This document shows positions 1 through 8,237 of a stretch of DNA of 64,000 bases, piece after piece; within the stretch, counting starts at the first letter, position 1, and each line of letters begins with the position of its first letter. The stretch comes from UBA3210 sp048359995. GTDB taxonomy: Bacteria; Bacillota_I; Bacilli_A; RFN20; CAG-449. The notes below the pieces were generated by a model, which saw only the letters and a program-made list of their open reading frames with translations, made no database searches and was not told where the DNA came from. Position numbers and translations under genes: made by a program. Location: contig DBGCPK010000010.1 in NCBI GenBank assembly GCA_048359995.1, positions 20,506 to 84,505 of the forward strand. The letters run 5' to 3'.

Positions 1-1
1 A

Positions 2-1129
2 AGATTCTTTAACTATGCCCTTAACATTCGAAAGATAACGATCAAGTTTAATGAAAAAGAATTAAAAGATTATGTTAGTGATGGTAGCTATAAATACCGC
101 TCTTCGATTGAAAATGCAGTGGAAGAATTAGTTAATCAGAATATCATTAAAGTAATCTATGAACGTGGCAAGGTTATCGACTATATTTTTCTTAATATCG
201 ATCAAATAGATAAAGCTTACGAAGAATTAAATAAAGAAAACATTATCATTACTTGGCAAAACTACTTAAATGCCATTAATAATGGAACGTCAAAACTATC
301 AAAATCAATATTTTATAAAATAAACTCTATTTATAATAATCATCAAGGAATTAAAACCTATTTAAATGATTATAAAATCATTGAAACAATCATTCACTGC
401 ATTGATGAATTAGAAAATAACCAAATTGATATATTATTACGAGATTTTAGTGTTAAAGTATTTGATGATAGTAAGTATCTAGAAAATAATTTATCTACGA
501 TCAGAAAATATTATAGGTTAGTGGGAATCGACAATGATGATGATAATGAAACTTTCTTAAAAAAAAGGCACATCTACAAAAATCCGATTTCAATAATAAT
601 CAAAGGAAATGCATTGATTAAGGTAAATCAACAAGTTATCGATCTTAGTGCTTATAATTCCCCATTACATTTATATAAAGAAGGAATTGAAAACATTACT
701 TTTCTAAACATTTCAAATAATATCGTGACAACAATTGAGAATAAAACTACCTTTTTTGATTATCATGAGGATGGTTTAATTGTTTTTTTAGAAGGATTTC
801 CTAATTCAATGGCAATTAACTTACTAAAAAAAATCAATTCTAATCTATCGTCCATAAAATTTAATCATTTTGGAGATATTGATTTAGGCGGATTTAAAAT
901 TTTTAATTATTTATGTGAACAAACTAATATTTTATTTAATACGATCCATATGGATATTGATACTCTAAAAAAATATAAGAATAAACTGACAAGAGTTAAA
1001 GATAAATCATATTATCAAGAATTAAATTCCTTAAAATATTTAAAATATGTCGCAAGGTATAGTGATGTTATCGACTATATGATTGAAAATGAGGTTATTT
1101 TAGAAGAAGAAATACTATATGCGCAATAA
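2..1129 (+). CDS. jetD: Wadjet-like JetD protein (DUF2220/Toprim), 5' end outside window
   Basis: The reading frame is open from the first bases of the window, so this is the C-terminal 375 residues of a longer protein. The GTG near base 119 is only an internal codon. Seen in sequence: a Toprim-like block with a Glu in ENKTTF (about residue 246), then LEGFPN, then HFGDIDLGG (about 289-297), which is the E...GDxD..G layout of DUF2220. In Wadjet (JetABCD) anti-plasmid systems JetD carries a winged-helix part and this Toprim nuclease domain, and cuts DNA recognised by the JetABC SMC complex. JetD is usually the last gene of the operon, so jetA-C would lie to the left of the window. AT-rich codon use fits the accessory DNA next to it. 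It could be a solitary DUF2220 protein if no jetABC lie upstream. Confidence 0.72.
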   Translation, partial: RFFNYALNIRKITIKFNEKELKDYVSDGSYKYRSSIENAVEELVNQNIIKVIYERGKVIDYIFLNIDQIDKAYEELNKENIIITWQNYLNAINNGTSKLSKSIFYKINSIYNNHQGIKTYLNDYKIIETIIHCIDELENNQIDILLRDFSVKVFDDSKYLENNLSTIRKYYRLVGIDNDDDNETFLKKRHIYKNPISIIIKGNALIKVNQQVIDLSAYNSPLHLYKEGIENITFLNISNNIVTTIENKTTFFDYHEDGLIVFLEGFPNSMAINLLKKINSNLSSIKFNHFGDIDLGGFKIFNYLCEQTNILFNTIHMDIDTLKKYKNKLTRVKDKSYYQELNSLKYLKYVARYSDVIDYMIENEVILEEEILYAQ

Positions 1130-1802
1130 CTTTTATTCTCTTAATTTCGATAATATTTTTATCAAAAATCAGACTTGGCGATAAACTCACTCAAATCTAA
1201 GACCTTTTAACCTAAAGAATAAGGTGGGGAATGAAAAGTTTCTTTCTACAAAGAGACAATAACCAAAGCGTTGTATAGAGACACAAAAAGAAACATCAAA
1301 AGCGGAGAATCAAAAAACGCAGTGGAAGAGTAAGCGATGAGGAGCTTACTCGTCTTTTGTATCATGACTTGGCACCTATGGGAGTGCAACAAGAAATACC
1401 ACGGAATTTCAAAGAAAAAGACGGAGATATTCATAGATAAAGCATTTCCTGAAGGAATTTTGTTAATCTAAAAAGTAAAAGCAACAAAAAGGTGCAAAAT
1501 GAAAATGTTGCGAAATAAATGAATAAACAGAATAAACGCATCAATAAAATAAGCAAAAAATATATTGAGAGATCTAAAAGATAAAATGGCATTGAATGGA
1601 TGTATTTCTTATGAAATAAAGAAGGATATACACCAAAAAATATTATTTATCTAATGAAGTGTCTTGATGGAGTAATAATACAAAGATGATTGCAATAATA
1701 TTTTGTAGGTAAGGAAGAAAAACCTTAAGATGAGAATATAATATTTAAAAAGAAGAAATAAAAGCAATAGATATCCCTAGGGATATGAAAATTTTAAAAT
1801 AA
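1130..1802. other. Eroded AT-rich intergenic DNA, no gene recognised
   Basis: All frames on both strands are broken by stops within short distances. One perfect 8-bp inverted repeat (1328-1335 with 1344-1351, loop 8 bases) followed by GTCTTTT could act as a weak terminator for the jetD operon, but lies about 200 bases downstream. The composition resembles decayed mobile-element sequence, but I cannot match it to a family. Confidence 0.4.
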
Positions 1803-2264
1803 TTAAAGTCCAGAAATATGTTTCAAAGTTTTTCTAACATCAAATGAATACTTTGGTGAATTATCAAATTGCAAAGGAATATCGTAATATGATTCTTTAG
1901 TATTGTTTTTAAATAAGAAGTTATTATATTTTGCATTCATGAGATCACAAAGTTTATCAAGAGAAGAAGTAGTAAATGTATTAGGCTTTTTATCTAATCT
2001 ATCGGAAAAGTAATGAGAATTAATACATTCTTGTGAGTAGCTTAAGTAATCTTTATTAAACCAGTTTCTAATTGAATTATGATTTTTGATAAGAAGGTTA
2101 TAAAGGACTTTATAATCATTATCTTGGGAATCTTTAGGAATGGAATCTAAAGTGTTGATATAAGCTTCAACATACGAATCAAAATGAGATAAATCACCAA
2201 AGAATAATTTTTTCTCCAATAATTTTAGTAGCAATTCTTTGAACATGAAATTTATCTGGAACAT
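1803..2264 (-). CDS. Hypothetical protein, possibly a decayed remnant
   Basis: An open frame of 153 codons with no recognisable motif. It is rich in Asn, Lys, Phe and Tyr, predicted mostly helical, and has no signal peptide or membrane segment. Neither ATG near the 5' end has a convincing ribosome binding site. It is head to head with the alkD fragment and surrounded by eroded DNA, so it may itself be a remnant or a chance frame. Function unknown. Confidence 0.3.
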   Translation of the reverse strand: MFQINFMFKELLLKLLEKKLFFGDLSHFDSYVEAYINTLDSIPKDSQDNDYKVLYNLLIKNHNSIRNWFNKDYLSYSQECINSHYFSDRLDKKPNTFTTSSLDKLCDLMNAKYNNFLFKNNTKESYYDIPLQFDNSPKYSFDVRKTLKHISGL

Positions 2265-2281
2265 AAACGGACGTTGAATTA

Positions 2282-2473
2282 TTGGAAAAAATCATAATCA
2301 ATTGTTTGGGAACGGGCGAATTCTTTGTGAATAAAGCCATTGGTTGGGCTTTAAGAGAATATTCAAAGACTAACTCCGATTGGGTGAAAAGCTTTATTGA
2401 TAAATATAAAAATCAAATGAATGATTTAAGTATCAAAGAAGCAAGCAAATATTTAAAAAATGACAATACTTAA
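2282..2473 (+). pseudogene. alkD: C-terminal fragment of AlkD-type DNA alkylation repair protein
   Basis: The 63-codon frame carries FFVNKAIGWALREYSKT followed by a short tail. This is the highly conserved end of AlkD-family HEAT-repeat DNA glycosylases, which remove alkylated bases. Full proteins are about 220-240 residues; here everything before the last roughly 55 residues is missing, and the frame begins at a TTG without a ribosome binding site. It is therefore read as a truncated relic in the degraded region behind the Wadjet-like gene. Confidence 0.6.
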
Positions 2474-2935
2474 AGCGGTTTATCTCTGGAAAACGATAAA
2501 GATATATCGATTCAATGATTTATCTGTTTTTTTGATATAATCAATCGGGAAAATAGATTTTTTATCAAGTGGACTAAAGCCGTAGTCAAAGCGTGCATTT
2601 AACTAGAATTCATGCTATAAAGTTTGTTTACTTAGACATAGACAATTATAGAAAGGGATAGACGAATATTGTCAATCCTCTTGTAAATAAAGAAAAATTA
2701 AAAATCGGTACTTCCAATCAGACTTTTTTGCGACGAAAGAATTTGATTGATTTATAGATTTAGAGTTTGCTTCGACAATGTATGCCTAATTCATGAAAAA
2801 CATCAAATACTATAAATGGAAAAAGTTATACAGAAAAACTTTTGTTGATTTTTTAAAGTTGACGGCGATCGAGCCCGCCTTTATTGCATCGCGAAGAGAA
2901 AACGGGTAAAATGAAAATGACGAGGGAGGGCAAAT
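2474..2935. other. Intergenic stretch; only the zip gene promoter seen
   Basis: No coding frame or repeat is supported in the first 400 bases. The base composition changes from AT-rich to the medium-GC core type near base 2860, just before the metal transporter gene, which marks the edge of the accessory DNA. Confidence 0.5.
2884..2912 (+). promoter_or_regulatory. Sigma-A-type promoter of the ZIP transporter gene
   Basis: TTGCAT and TAAAAT are separated by exactly 17 bases. The predicted start lies about 17 bases upstream of the GAGGGAGG ribosome binding site. No metal-regulator operator was recognised. Confidence 0.55.
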
Positions 2936-3712
2936 ATGGAGATATTTCTTGGATTGACAATTCCTTTCTTGGGAACGACATTAGGCGCTTTGATGGTCTT
3001 TTTCATCAGAAAGCAGATTCATCCGAAAGTTGAGAAACTCCTGTTGGGATTTGCCGCAGGAGTGATGATTGCCGCTTCCGTCTGGTCTCTGATTATTCCT
3101 TCGATCGAAATGGTCGAATCCGATAAAGGTATCGCTTTTCTTCCGGCGGCTGTCGGATTTATGGCCGGCGTACTCTTTTTGCTTTTATTGGATTCCGTAA
3201 TTCCTCATCTGCATTTGGGAAGCGATCAACCGGAGGGCGTTCACTCGAATTTCAAAAAGAAGACCATGATGGTCTTTGCCGTTACATTGCACAATATCCC
3301 CGAAGGAATGGCTGTCGGTGTGATTTTAGCCGGCGCAATTTCCGGAGAAACCACGATCACCCTTACTTCGGCAATGGCTCTTTCCATAGGAATTGCCATT
3401 CAGAATTTTCCGGAAGGAGCGATCGTTTCTATGCCTTTGGCATTGGAAGGAAAAAGCCGACCAAAAGCTTTTTTGAGCGGTGTTTTTTCGGGTATCGTCG
3501 AACCTGTTGCCGGTCTATTAACTATTCTGCTATCCCAATTTATGATTCCGATTTTACCTTATCTTCTTGCTTTTGCCGCGGGGGCAATGATCTACGTCGT
3601 CGTCGAAGAACTGATTCCGGAATCTCAAAACGGCGCGCACAGCAATATTGCGACGATCGGCGTCGCCGTCGGGTTTGTATTGATGATGATTCTCGATGTC
3701 GCTCTCGGATAA
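2936..3712 (+). CDS. ZIP-family divalent metal transporter
   Basis: A 258-residue integral membrane protein with about eight hydrophobic segments. The ZIP signatures are visible: HNIPEGMAVG (about residues 117-126) in helix 4, QNFPEGAIV (about 152-160) in helix 5 and EELIPES in helix 7. These supply the His/Glu metal ligands. A His-containing loop near residue 90 precedes helix 4. ZIP proteins of this bacterial (ZupT/GufA-like) branch import or equilibrate Zn2+, Fe2+ or Mn2+. Length is normal. GAGGGAGG sits seven bases before the ATG. It appears to be transcribed alone, because gpsA downstream has its own strong promoter. Exact metal specificity cannot be read from the sequence. Confidence 0.9.
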   Translation: MEIFLGLTIPFLGTTLGALMVFFIRKQIHPKVEKLLLGFAAGVMIAASVWSLIIPSIEMVESDKGIAFLPAAVGFMAGVLFLLLLDSVIPHLHLGSDQPEGVHSNFKKKTMMVFAVTLHNIPEGMAVGVILAGAISGETTITLTSAMALSIGIAIQNFPEGAIVSMPLALEGKSRPKAFLSGVFSGIVEPVAGLLTILLSQFMIPILPYLLAFAAGAMIYVVVEELIPESQNGAHSNIATIGVAVGFVLMMILDVALG

Positions 3713-3741
3713 CTTCAAAGTGAGAATATTGACTCCGAAAC

Positions 3742-3770
3742 TTAACAAACTCGGGATTTTAACGTATAAT
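3742..3770 (+). promoter_or_regulatory. Strong promoter of gpsA operon
   Basis: TTAACA, a 17-base spacer and a perfect TATAAT. The predicted transcript starts about 15-20 bases before the gpsA ATG, which also argues against the more upstream TTG that overlaps the -10 box as a start codon. Confidence 0.75.
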
Positions 3771-3793
3771 TGAAACTGGTGAGGAACAAGAAT

Positions 3794-4771
3794 ATGCAGA
3801 ATCAACGCGACGCTTTAAAAGTAACGATCGTCGGATGCGGAAGATGGGGGAGTTTCATCGGCTGGTATCTCGATCGTATCGGTCATCGGGTAACCCTTTA
3901 CGGCCTTGAAGACGCGCCGAGTTTTTCTCGGTTGGTGAAAGAGAGAAAGAACGAATATATCGAACTGCCCGATTCAATCGGACTGACGACCGATATCGCG
4001 ACGACAAAAGATTCCGATGTGATCGTAATTTCCGTCAATTCACAGAATTTAAGAAGCGTTGCTTGCCAGTTCAAAGCAGTCGGCGTGGAAAATAAGACGA
4101 TCGTTCTTTGTATGAAAGGGATCGAAATCGAAACCGGGAAAAGATTGAGCGAAATCGTTGAGGAGACCGTTTCTCCGACAAACCGGATTGCGGTTTGGAT
4201 CGGTCCGGGACACGTTCAGTCTTTTTATCGCGGCATTCCTAACTGCATGGTGATCGACAGCAAAGACGGAGAGACCAAAGATTTTATCATTCAGCGCTTT
4301 TCCGGCGATCTGATTCGTTTTTATTACGGGAACGACTTGATCGGAAATGAAATCGGCGCGGCGTCTAAAAATGTCATCGGCATCGCCGCGGGGATGCTCG
4401 ACGGATTCGGATTGACTTCTTTAAAAGGGGCCTTGATGGCTCGTGGAACTCGGGAGATTTCCCGCTTGATCAAGGCATTGGGAGGAAACGAATTGTCCGC
4501 GTACGGATTATGTCATTTAGGCGATTACGAAGCGACGATTTTTTCTTCTTATTCTCACAATCGGCAATTCGGGGAATCTTTTGTGAAAAAGGAAACGTAT
4601 TCGCTTCTCGCAGAAGGCTACTATACCGCGAAAGCGCTGATGCTTTTAGGTGAAAAAACGGGTGTGGAATTGCCGATTTGCCGTGCGGTTTACGATATTC
4701 TCTATCACGATGCCGATCCGAAAGAAACGATGAACGGCCTTTTCAAAAGAAGTTTAAAAGAAGAATTTTAA
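3794..4771 (+). CDS. gpsA: NAD(P)H-dependent glycerol-3-phosphate dehydrogenase
   Basis: Catalyses dihydroxyacetone phosphate + NAD(P)H to sn-glycerol-3-phosphate, the entry to phospholipid synthesis. 325 residues, close to family length. Seen: N-terminal dinucleotide fold VGCGRWGSF (family GAGSWGTAL), CMKGIE, GPGHVQSF (family GPSHAEEV), the catalytic helix around GAASKNVIGIAAGMLDGFG with its Lys, and LGDYEATIFSSYSHNRQFG (family LGDLxxTxxSxxSRNRxFG). The sequence is divergent at several normally invariant positions: GPGH for GPSH, and GxLKGAL where the family has GxNxKAA. The start is the ATG preceded by GGTGAGG. An in-frame TTG farther upstream falls inside the promoter and is rejected. The next gene follows after 10 bases, so they form an operon. 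Confidence 0.88.
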   Translation: MQNQRDALKVTIVGCGRWGSFIGWYLDRIGHRVTLYGLEDAPSFSRLVKERKNEYIELPDSIGLTTDIATTKDSDVIVISVNSQNLRSVACQFKAVGVENKTIVLCMKGIEIETGKRLSEIVEETVSPTNRIAVWIGPGHVQSFYRGIPNCMVIDSKDGETKDFIIQRFSGDLIRFYYGNDLIGNEIGAASKNVIGIAAGMLDGFGLTSLKGALMARGTREISRLIKALGGNELSAYGLCHLGDYEATIFSSYSHNRQFGESFVKKETYSLLAEGYYTAKALMLLGEKTGVELPICRAVYDILYHDADPKETMNGLFKRSLKEEF

Positions 4772-4781
4772 CGATACAAAA

Positions 4782-5213
4782 ATGAACAAGAAAACGCAGA
4801 GAAAAATCGAGAGACAAATCAAAAAAACGCACCCTTTGACCAAAGCGGTCGTCGCTTTGTGTTTTATGGCTTCTCTGGCAGGAACTTTTTTTGTCAGTTG
4901 GTCGATGCAGAAAGACGATTGTTTTGTCCTTCTTGGCGAATCGATTGTAACGATGAATGTCGGAGGAAATTATGTCGAGCCGGAACGAAAGGAAGCGGTC
5001 AAATGCGTGTTTTTCGGAAAGGACGTTTCGTCTTCGGTTCGGATTAACGAAGAAGAAACTACGTACGATCCGGTGCTTTCTCCGAAGACGGAAGGAACGT
5101 ATTATATCGTATACGAAACGGATAATTTCAAATATTCCGGAATCCTGCGCATAAGGACGATAAAAGTCAGCGCGGTGGATACGAATGAAGACGGGATCGG
5201 TGAAGAAGAATGA
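4782..5213 (+). CDS. Membrane-anchored Ig-like domain protein
   Basis: 143 residues: a basic N-terminus with many Lys and Arg, one hydrophobic segment (about residues 21-41) that would anchor it with the rest outside, and an external beta-rich domain (about 48-125). The outer part has the spaced Gly/Tyr pattern TEGTYYIVYETDN common to DUF5011 / bacterial Ig-like folds, so an adhesion or scaffold role is plausible. It lies 10 bases behind gpsA and overlaps the next gene by 4 bases (ATGA), so it is co-translated with the secreted hydrolase and may partner it. Tail ends in an acidic stretch. Function is inferred from context only. Confidence 0.6.
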   Translation: MNKKTQRKIERQIKKTHPLTKAVVALCFMASLAGTFFVSWSMQKDDCFVLLGESIVTMNVGGNYVEPERKEAVKCVFFGKDVSSSVRINEEETTYDPVLSPKTEGTYYIVYETDNFKYSGILRIRTIKVSAVDTNEDGIGEEE

Positions 5214-6340
5214 AAAAGGCGAAGAAAAAGAGCAGATTTTCTCTTGGAAAGACATTGGGATTGTCGTTAGTCGGCGCACTTCTCGGTGGCTTATTGGGTG
5301 TCGGATCTTCGGTAACCTACGCTCTGATCGACGTAAAAACCGATGAAAAAAAGATGAACTCGGTTACCGGAGTCGTTTATGACGATTTTCAGATTCACTT
5401 TATGGAATTGGGGAACATCTACGCCGGAGATTCGATTTATATCAAGGCAGGAGAAAACGACATTCTGATCGACGCGGGATCGCGTGCTTCTTCAAAGACG
5501 ACGATCAAGAGTTATGTCGATCGTTATTGCGAAGACGGGAAGTTGGAATATGTGATTGCTACACACGCACATCAGGATCACATCGCTGCATTCGGTTGTG
5601 CCGACGGAATTTTTTATTCTTATGAAATCGGGACGATCATCGACTTTCCTTTGACGAATTCCAAAACGAGTACGTATCAAGCTTATCGTGAAGCGAAAGA
5701 GTATGCAATTGCTCGCGGTGCGGTCAATTATTCCGCATTGGATTGCTGGAACGAAATCGGCGGAGCGAAAAGAACTTATGCGCTCGGAGAAAACATTACG
5801 ATGCAGATTCTCTACAATACGTATTATGAAACGGCGACGACAAACGAAAACGATTATTCGGTTTGTCTGCTTTTGACTTGCGGAGAGTATAAATTTTTGC
5901 TGACCGGAGATCTCGAAGCAAAGGGAGAGGAATATTTTGTCGAATATAATAAGGAAACGATCAAGGATTGCACGCTTTTCAAGGCGGGGCACCATGGATC
6001 GTATACCGCTTCCGGCGAAAAACTTTTGGAAACCGTCCGCCCGGAAATCTCGGTTTGCACTTGCGTATGCGGTTCGACCGAATATACGAAAAACAACATG
6101 AACACGTTTCCGTCTCAGGCGTATATCGATCGTATCAGCGCCTATACGTCTCAAGTTTACGTTACCAGCCTCTGCACCGATTACGAAAGTGGAGACTATA
6201 CTTCGATGAACGGAGATATCATCGTCAGCAGCGATTCCGCGAACGTCGGCATAGCCTGCTCGAAAGATACAACACCACTTAAAGATACTTCGTGGTTTAG
6301 GGAAAACCGTACCTGTCCTTCGGCTTGGTTGAACGGGTAG
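5210..6340 (+). CDS. Membrane-anchored metallo-beta-lactamase-fold hydrolase (ComEC C-domain-like)
   Basis: 376 residues. A Lys-rich N-terminus and one hydrophobic segment (about residues 14-38) place the enzyme domain outside the cell. Catalytic motifs of the MBL fold are complete: His119-Ala-His121-Gln-Asp123-His124, the second-shell Asp in LLTGDLE (about 234) and HHGS (about 261). This set and the spacing resemble the stand-alone ComEC/Rec2-like hydrolases, which may act on DNA or phosphoesters; it lacks the channel domain of true ComEC. The C-terminal 60 residues are Ser/Thr/Tyr-rich. It overlaps the Ig-like gene by 4 bases. The serine dehydratase gene follows after a separate CGGAGGT site. 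Substrate is unknown; DNA is a guess supported by family resemblance. Confidence 0.8.
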   Translation: MKKAKKKSRFSLGKTLGLSLVGALLGGLLGVGSSVTYALIDVKTDEKKMNSVTGVVYDDFQIHFMELGNIYAGDSIYIKAGENDILIDAGSRASSKTTIKSYVDRYCEDGKLEYVIATHAHQDHIAAFGCADGIFYSYEIGTIIDFPLTNSKTSTYQAYREAKEYAIARGAVNYSALDCWNEIGGAKRTYALGENITMQILYNTYYETATTNENDYSVCLLLTCGEYKFLLTGDLEAKGEEYFVEYNKETIKDCTLFKAGHHGSYTASGEKLLETVRPEISVCTCVCGSTEYTKNNMNTFPSQAYIDRISAYTSQVYVTSLCTDYESGDYTSMNGDIIVSSDSANVGIACSKDTTPLKDTSWFRENRTCPSAWLNG

Positions 6341-6371
6341 TGACGGAGAGACATCAAAAACGGAGGTTAAT

Positions 6372-7580
6372 ATGATTTCTATTCGGGATTTATATCGGAT
6401 CGGACCGGGACCCTCATCTTCGCATACGATCGGCGTCAAGAACGCCGTAGACTATATCGTCTGTCATTATCCCGATTGTCAACGCGTGGAGATGACTTTT
6501 TATGGCTCTTTGGCCAAGACCGGAAAGGGACATCTTTCCGATTATATCGCCGAACGCGCTTTTAAAAATTTACCTCATCGGATTTATTTCGATGCGAAGA
6601 CGAAAACGGATCATCCGAATACGATGATTTTCCGCGTTTTTCGGCAAGAGAAGAAGATCGAAACAGTGACGATTCTTTCGATCGGAGGCGGGCTGATCCG
6701 AGTGAAGAATCGTCCGGAAGAAAAAGAAAGGCAGATTTACTCTGAAAATACGTTTGCCGAGATTAAAAAGTTTTGTGCGGATAACCGATGTACTTTAATC
6801 GACTATATCTATCGTTGCGAAGGGAAAGAAATCGACGCGTATATGGAAGAAATCTTATCCGCGATGATGACTTCGGTGGAAAACGGATTGAATAAAAGCG
6901 GGGTTTTGCCCGGAAAACTCAAAGTTCAACGGAAGGCCGGGGAGATGTATCGCCATTTCGATTTCGGCGAAACTCCTGAAATGAGAGAAAAGCGGCTGAT
7001 CTGCGCGTACGCGTTTGCGGTTTCCGAGGAAAACGCTTCGGGAGAACAGATCGTTACGGCGCCGACCTGCGGTTCCAGCGGGGTTTTGCCTAGTTTAGTC
7101 AAACATCGTTTGAATCAAGGAGCGGAGAGACAGAAAGTAATCGAAGGTTTGTTAGTCGCGGGATTGTTCGGTTTGTTGGTAAAAACCAACGCGTCGATTT
7201 CCGGCGCGGAATGCGGCTGTCAGGCGGAAATCGGTACGGCTTCGGCAATGGGGGCGGCGTTTTTGGCCTATCTTGACGGTCAGAACATCGAAGGCATCGA
7301 ACGCGCGGCCGAGATTGCGTTGGAACACTCTTTAGGTCTGACTTGCGATCCGATCGGCGGATAAGTGCAAATTCCCTGCATCGAAAGAAATGCGATGGGC
7401 GCGATGAAAAGTTTGACTTCCTGCGCGATGAGCAGATTTATGGGGAAAAGCAATTCGAAAATTTCTTTCGATGTCGTCGTCGAAACGATGTATCGAACCG
7501 GTCGCGATATCAACCTCCGGTACAGGGAAACCGCGCAAGGCGGACTGGCTGAGGTCTATCATGCCGAACGCCATAAATAA
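6372..7580 (+). pseudogene. sdaA: Iron-sulfur L-serine dehydratase with a premature in-frame TAA
   Basis: The family deaminates L-serine to pyruvate and ammonia using a [4Fe-4S] cluster. The frame encodes a single-chain enzyme: the beta-type domain (SIRDLYRIGPGPSSSHT at the start) followed by the alpha-type catalytic domain with TAPTCGSSG, NASISGAECGCQAEIG and LTCDPIGG. At codon 331 a TAA interrupts the invariant DPIGG-L-VQIPCIERNAMG block. The same frame continues perfectly for 72 more codons to the expected C-terminus. One base (TTA to TAA) explains it. The Cys at 283, 325 and 336 keep the known C-x41-C-x10-C spacing, but the third lies after the stop, so the short product should lack a normal cluster. 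The codon after the stop is GTG, and GGCGGA lies just upstream, so weak reinitiation giving a two-chain enzyme is conceivable. A recent nonsense mutation or base-call error is likelier. Confidence 0.85.
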
Positions 7581-7642
7581 AGACCATCTTCCTTTTCGTC
7601 TTCGTTCGTGTTATGATGATTTCAGGAAAGAGAGAATATCAT

Positions 7643-8173
7643 ATGAATATCTGGAAGCAAATCGACGGAAAGCGGATTCAAGCGGACGCTTTTCTCTCCT
7701 GCATCGAAATATCCAAGGGAAGTAAAATGAAGTATGAATTGGATAAGGAAACGGGGAGACTGATTCTCGACAGGGTGCTGTACACTTCCACGCACTATCC
7801 GCAGAATTACGGATTTATACCTCGAACTTATGCCGGAGACGGCGATCCGTTGGATGTGTTGGTGATGTGTCAGGAACCGATCGTACCTCTTTGTTTGGTT
7901 CATTGCTATCCGATCGGCGTCATCAAGATGATCGATTCCGATCAGTCGGACGAAAAAATCATTTCGATCTGTCGGGACGATCCGTCGTTGAATTGCTATC
8001 GCGACATCGCCGATCTGCCTCAGCATATCCTCGATGAGATCTGTCACTTTTTCAAGGTTTACAAGCAATTGGAAGGAAAGGAAACTTCGATTACGACGAT
8101 TCTCGGACGCGAGGAAGCGATGAAAGTGATCCAAAACGCGATGGATCGATTCGATCAATTGATTAAAGAATAG
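7643..8173 (+). CDS. ppa: Soluble inorganic pyrophosphatase, family I
   Basis: Hydrolyses PPi to two phosphates, pulling biosynthetic reactions forward. 176 residues, the normal length. Seen: PQNYGFIPRTYAGDGDPLDVLV with the DxDPxD metal-binding signature (about residues 67-72), a second Asp region (VIKMIDSDQSDEKI) and the C-terminal HFFKVYKQLE block. The ATG at the start of MNIWKQ, preceded by AGGAAAGAGAG, is preferred to two ATGs about 10 codons upstream that lack a site. It sits 60 bases behind the interrupted serine dehydratase. Its presence alongside a PPi-type phosphofructokinase in the same genome means PPi use and disposal must be balanced. Confidence 0.9.
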   Translation: MNIWKQIDGKRIQADAFLSCIEISKGSKMKYELDKETGRLILDRVLYTSTHYPQNYGFIPRTYAGDGDPLDVLVMCQEPIVPLCLVHCYPIGVIKMIDSDQSDEKIISICRDDPSLNCYRDIADLPQHILDEICHFFKVYKQLEGKETSITTILGREEAMKVIQNAMDRFDQLIKE

Positions 8174-8200
8174 AATCCGCTGGAAATCAATATCTTTTTT

Positions 8201-8209
8201 TGCTATCAT
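8201..8209 (+). promoter_or_regulatory. Extended -10 promoter of the CotH-type gene
   Basis: TGC directly followed by TATCAT, preceded by a run of seven T. The same T-run/TGC/TAT-AT arrangement is found before the lamin-tail nuclease gene near 29.8 kb. It lies about 30 bases upstream of the start codon. Confidence 0.45.
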
Positions 8210-8237
8210 AATTCCAGTTTTGGTACGGAGGTTATCA

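Noticed and set aside
1246..1434. 62-codon minus-strand frame with hydrophobic start
   Set aside because: No ribosome binding site; it lies over an inverted repeat in eroded DNA.
3770..3793. TTG start eight codons upstream for gpsA
   Set aside because: It overlaps the perfect TATAAT of the promoter, and the ATG downstream has GGTGAGG at the right distance.
5492..6439. Long open frame (315 codons) on the minus strand opposite the metallo-hydrolase gene
   Set aside because: It is antisense to a gene with a complete catalytic motif set, its product is Arg/Ile/Phe-rich with no family pattern, and similar shadows occur opposite many core genes because of their codon bias.
7365..7580. The serine dehydratase tail as an independent gene starting at GTG
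   Set aside because: Its sequence is the exact continuation of the upstream frame through the stop; treated as part of the interrupted gene, with reinitiation only mentioned.
6372..7580. Stop-codon reassignment as explanation for the internal TAA
   Set aside because: TAA ends many other complete genes in the window at the expected family length, and Trp is encoded by TGG throughout.
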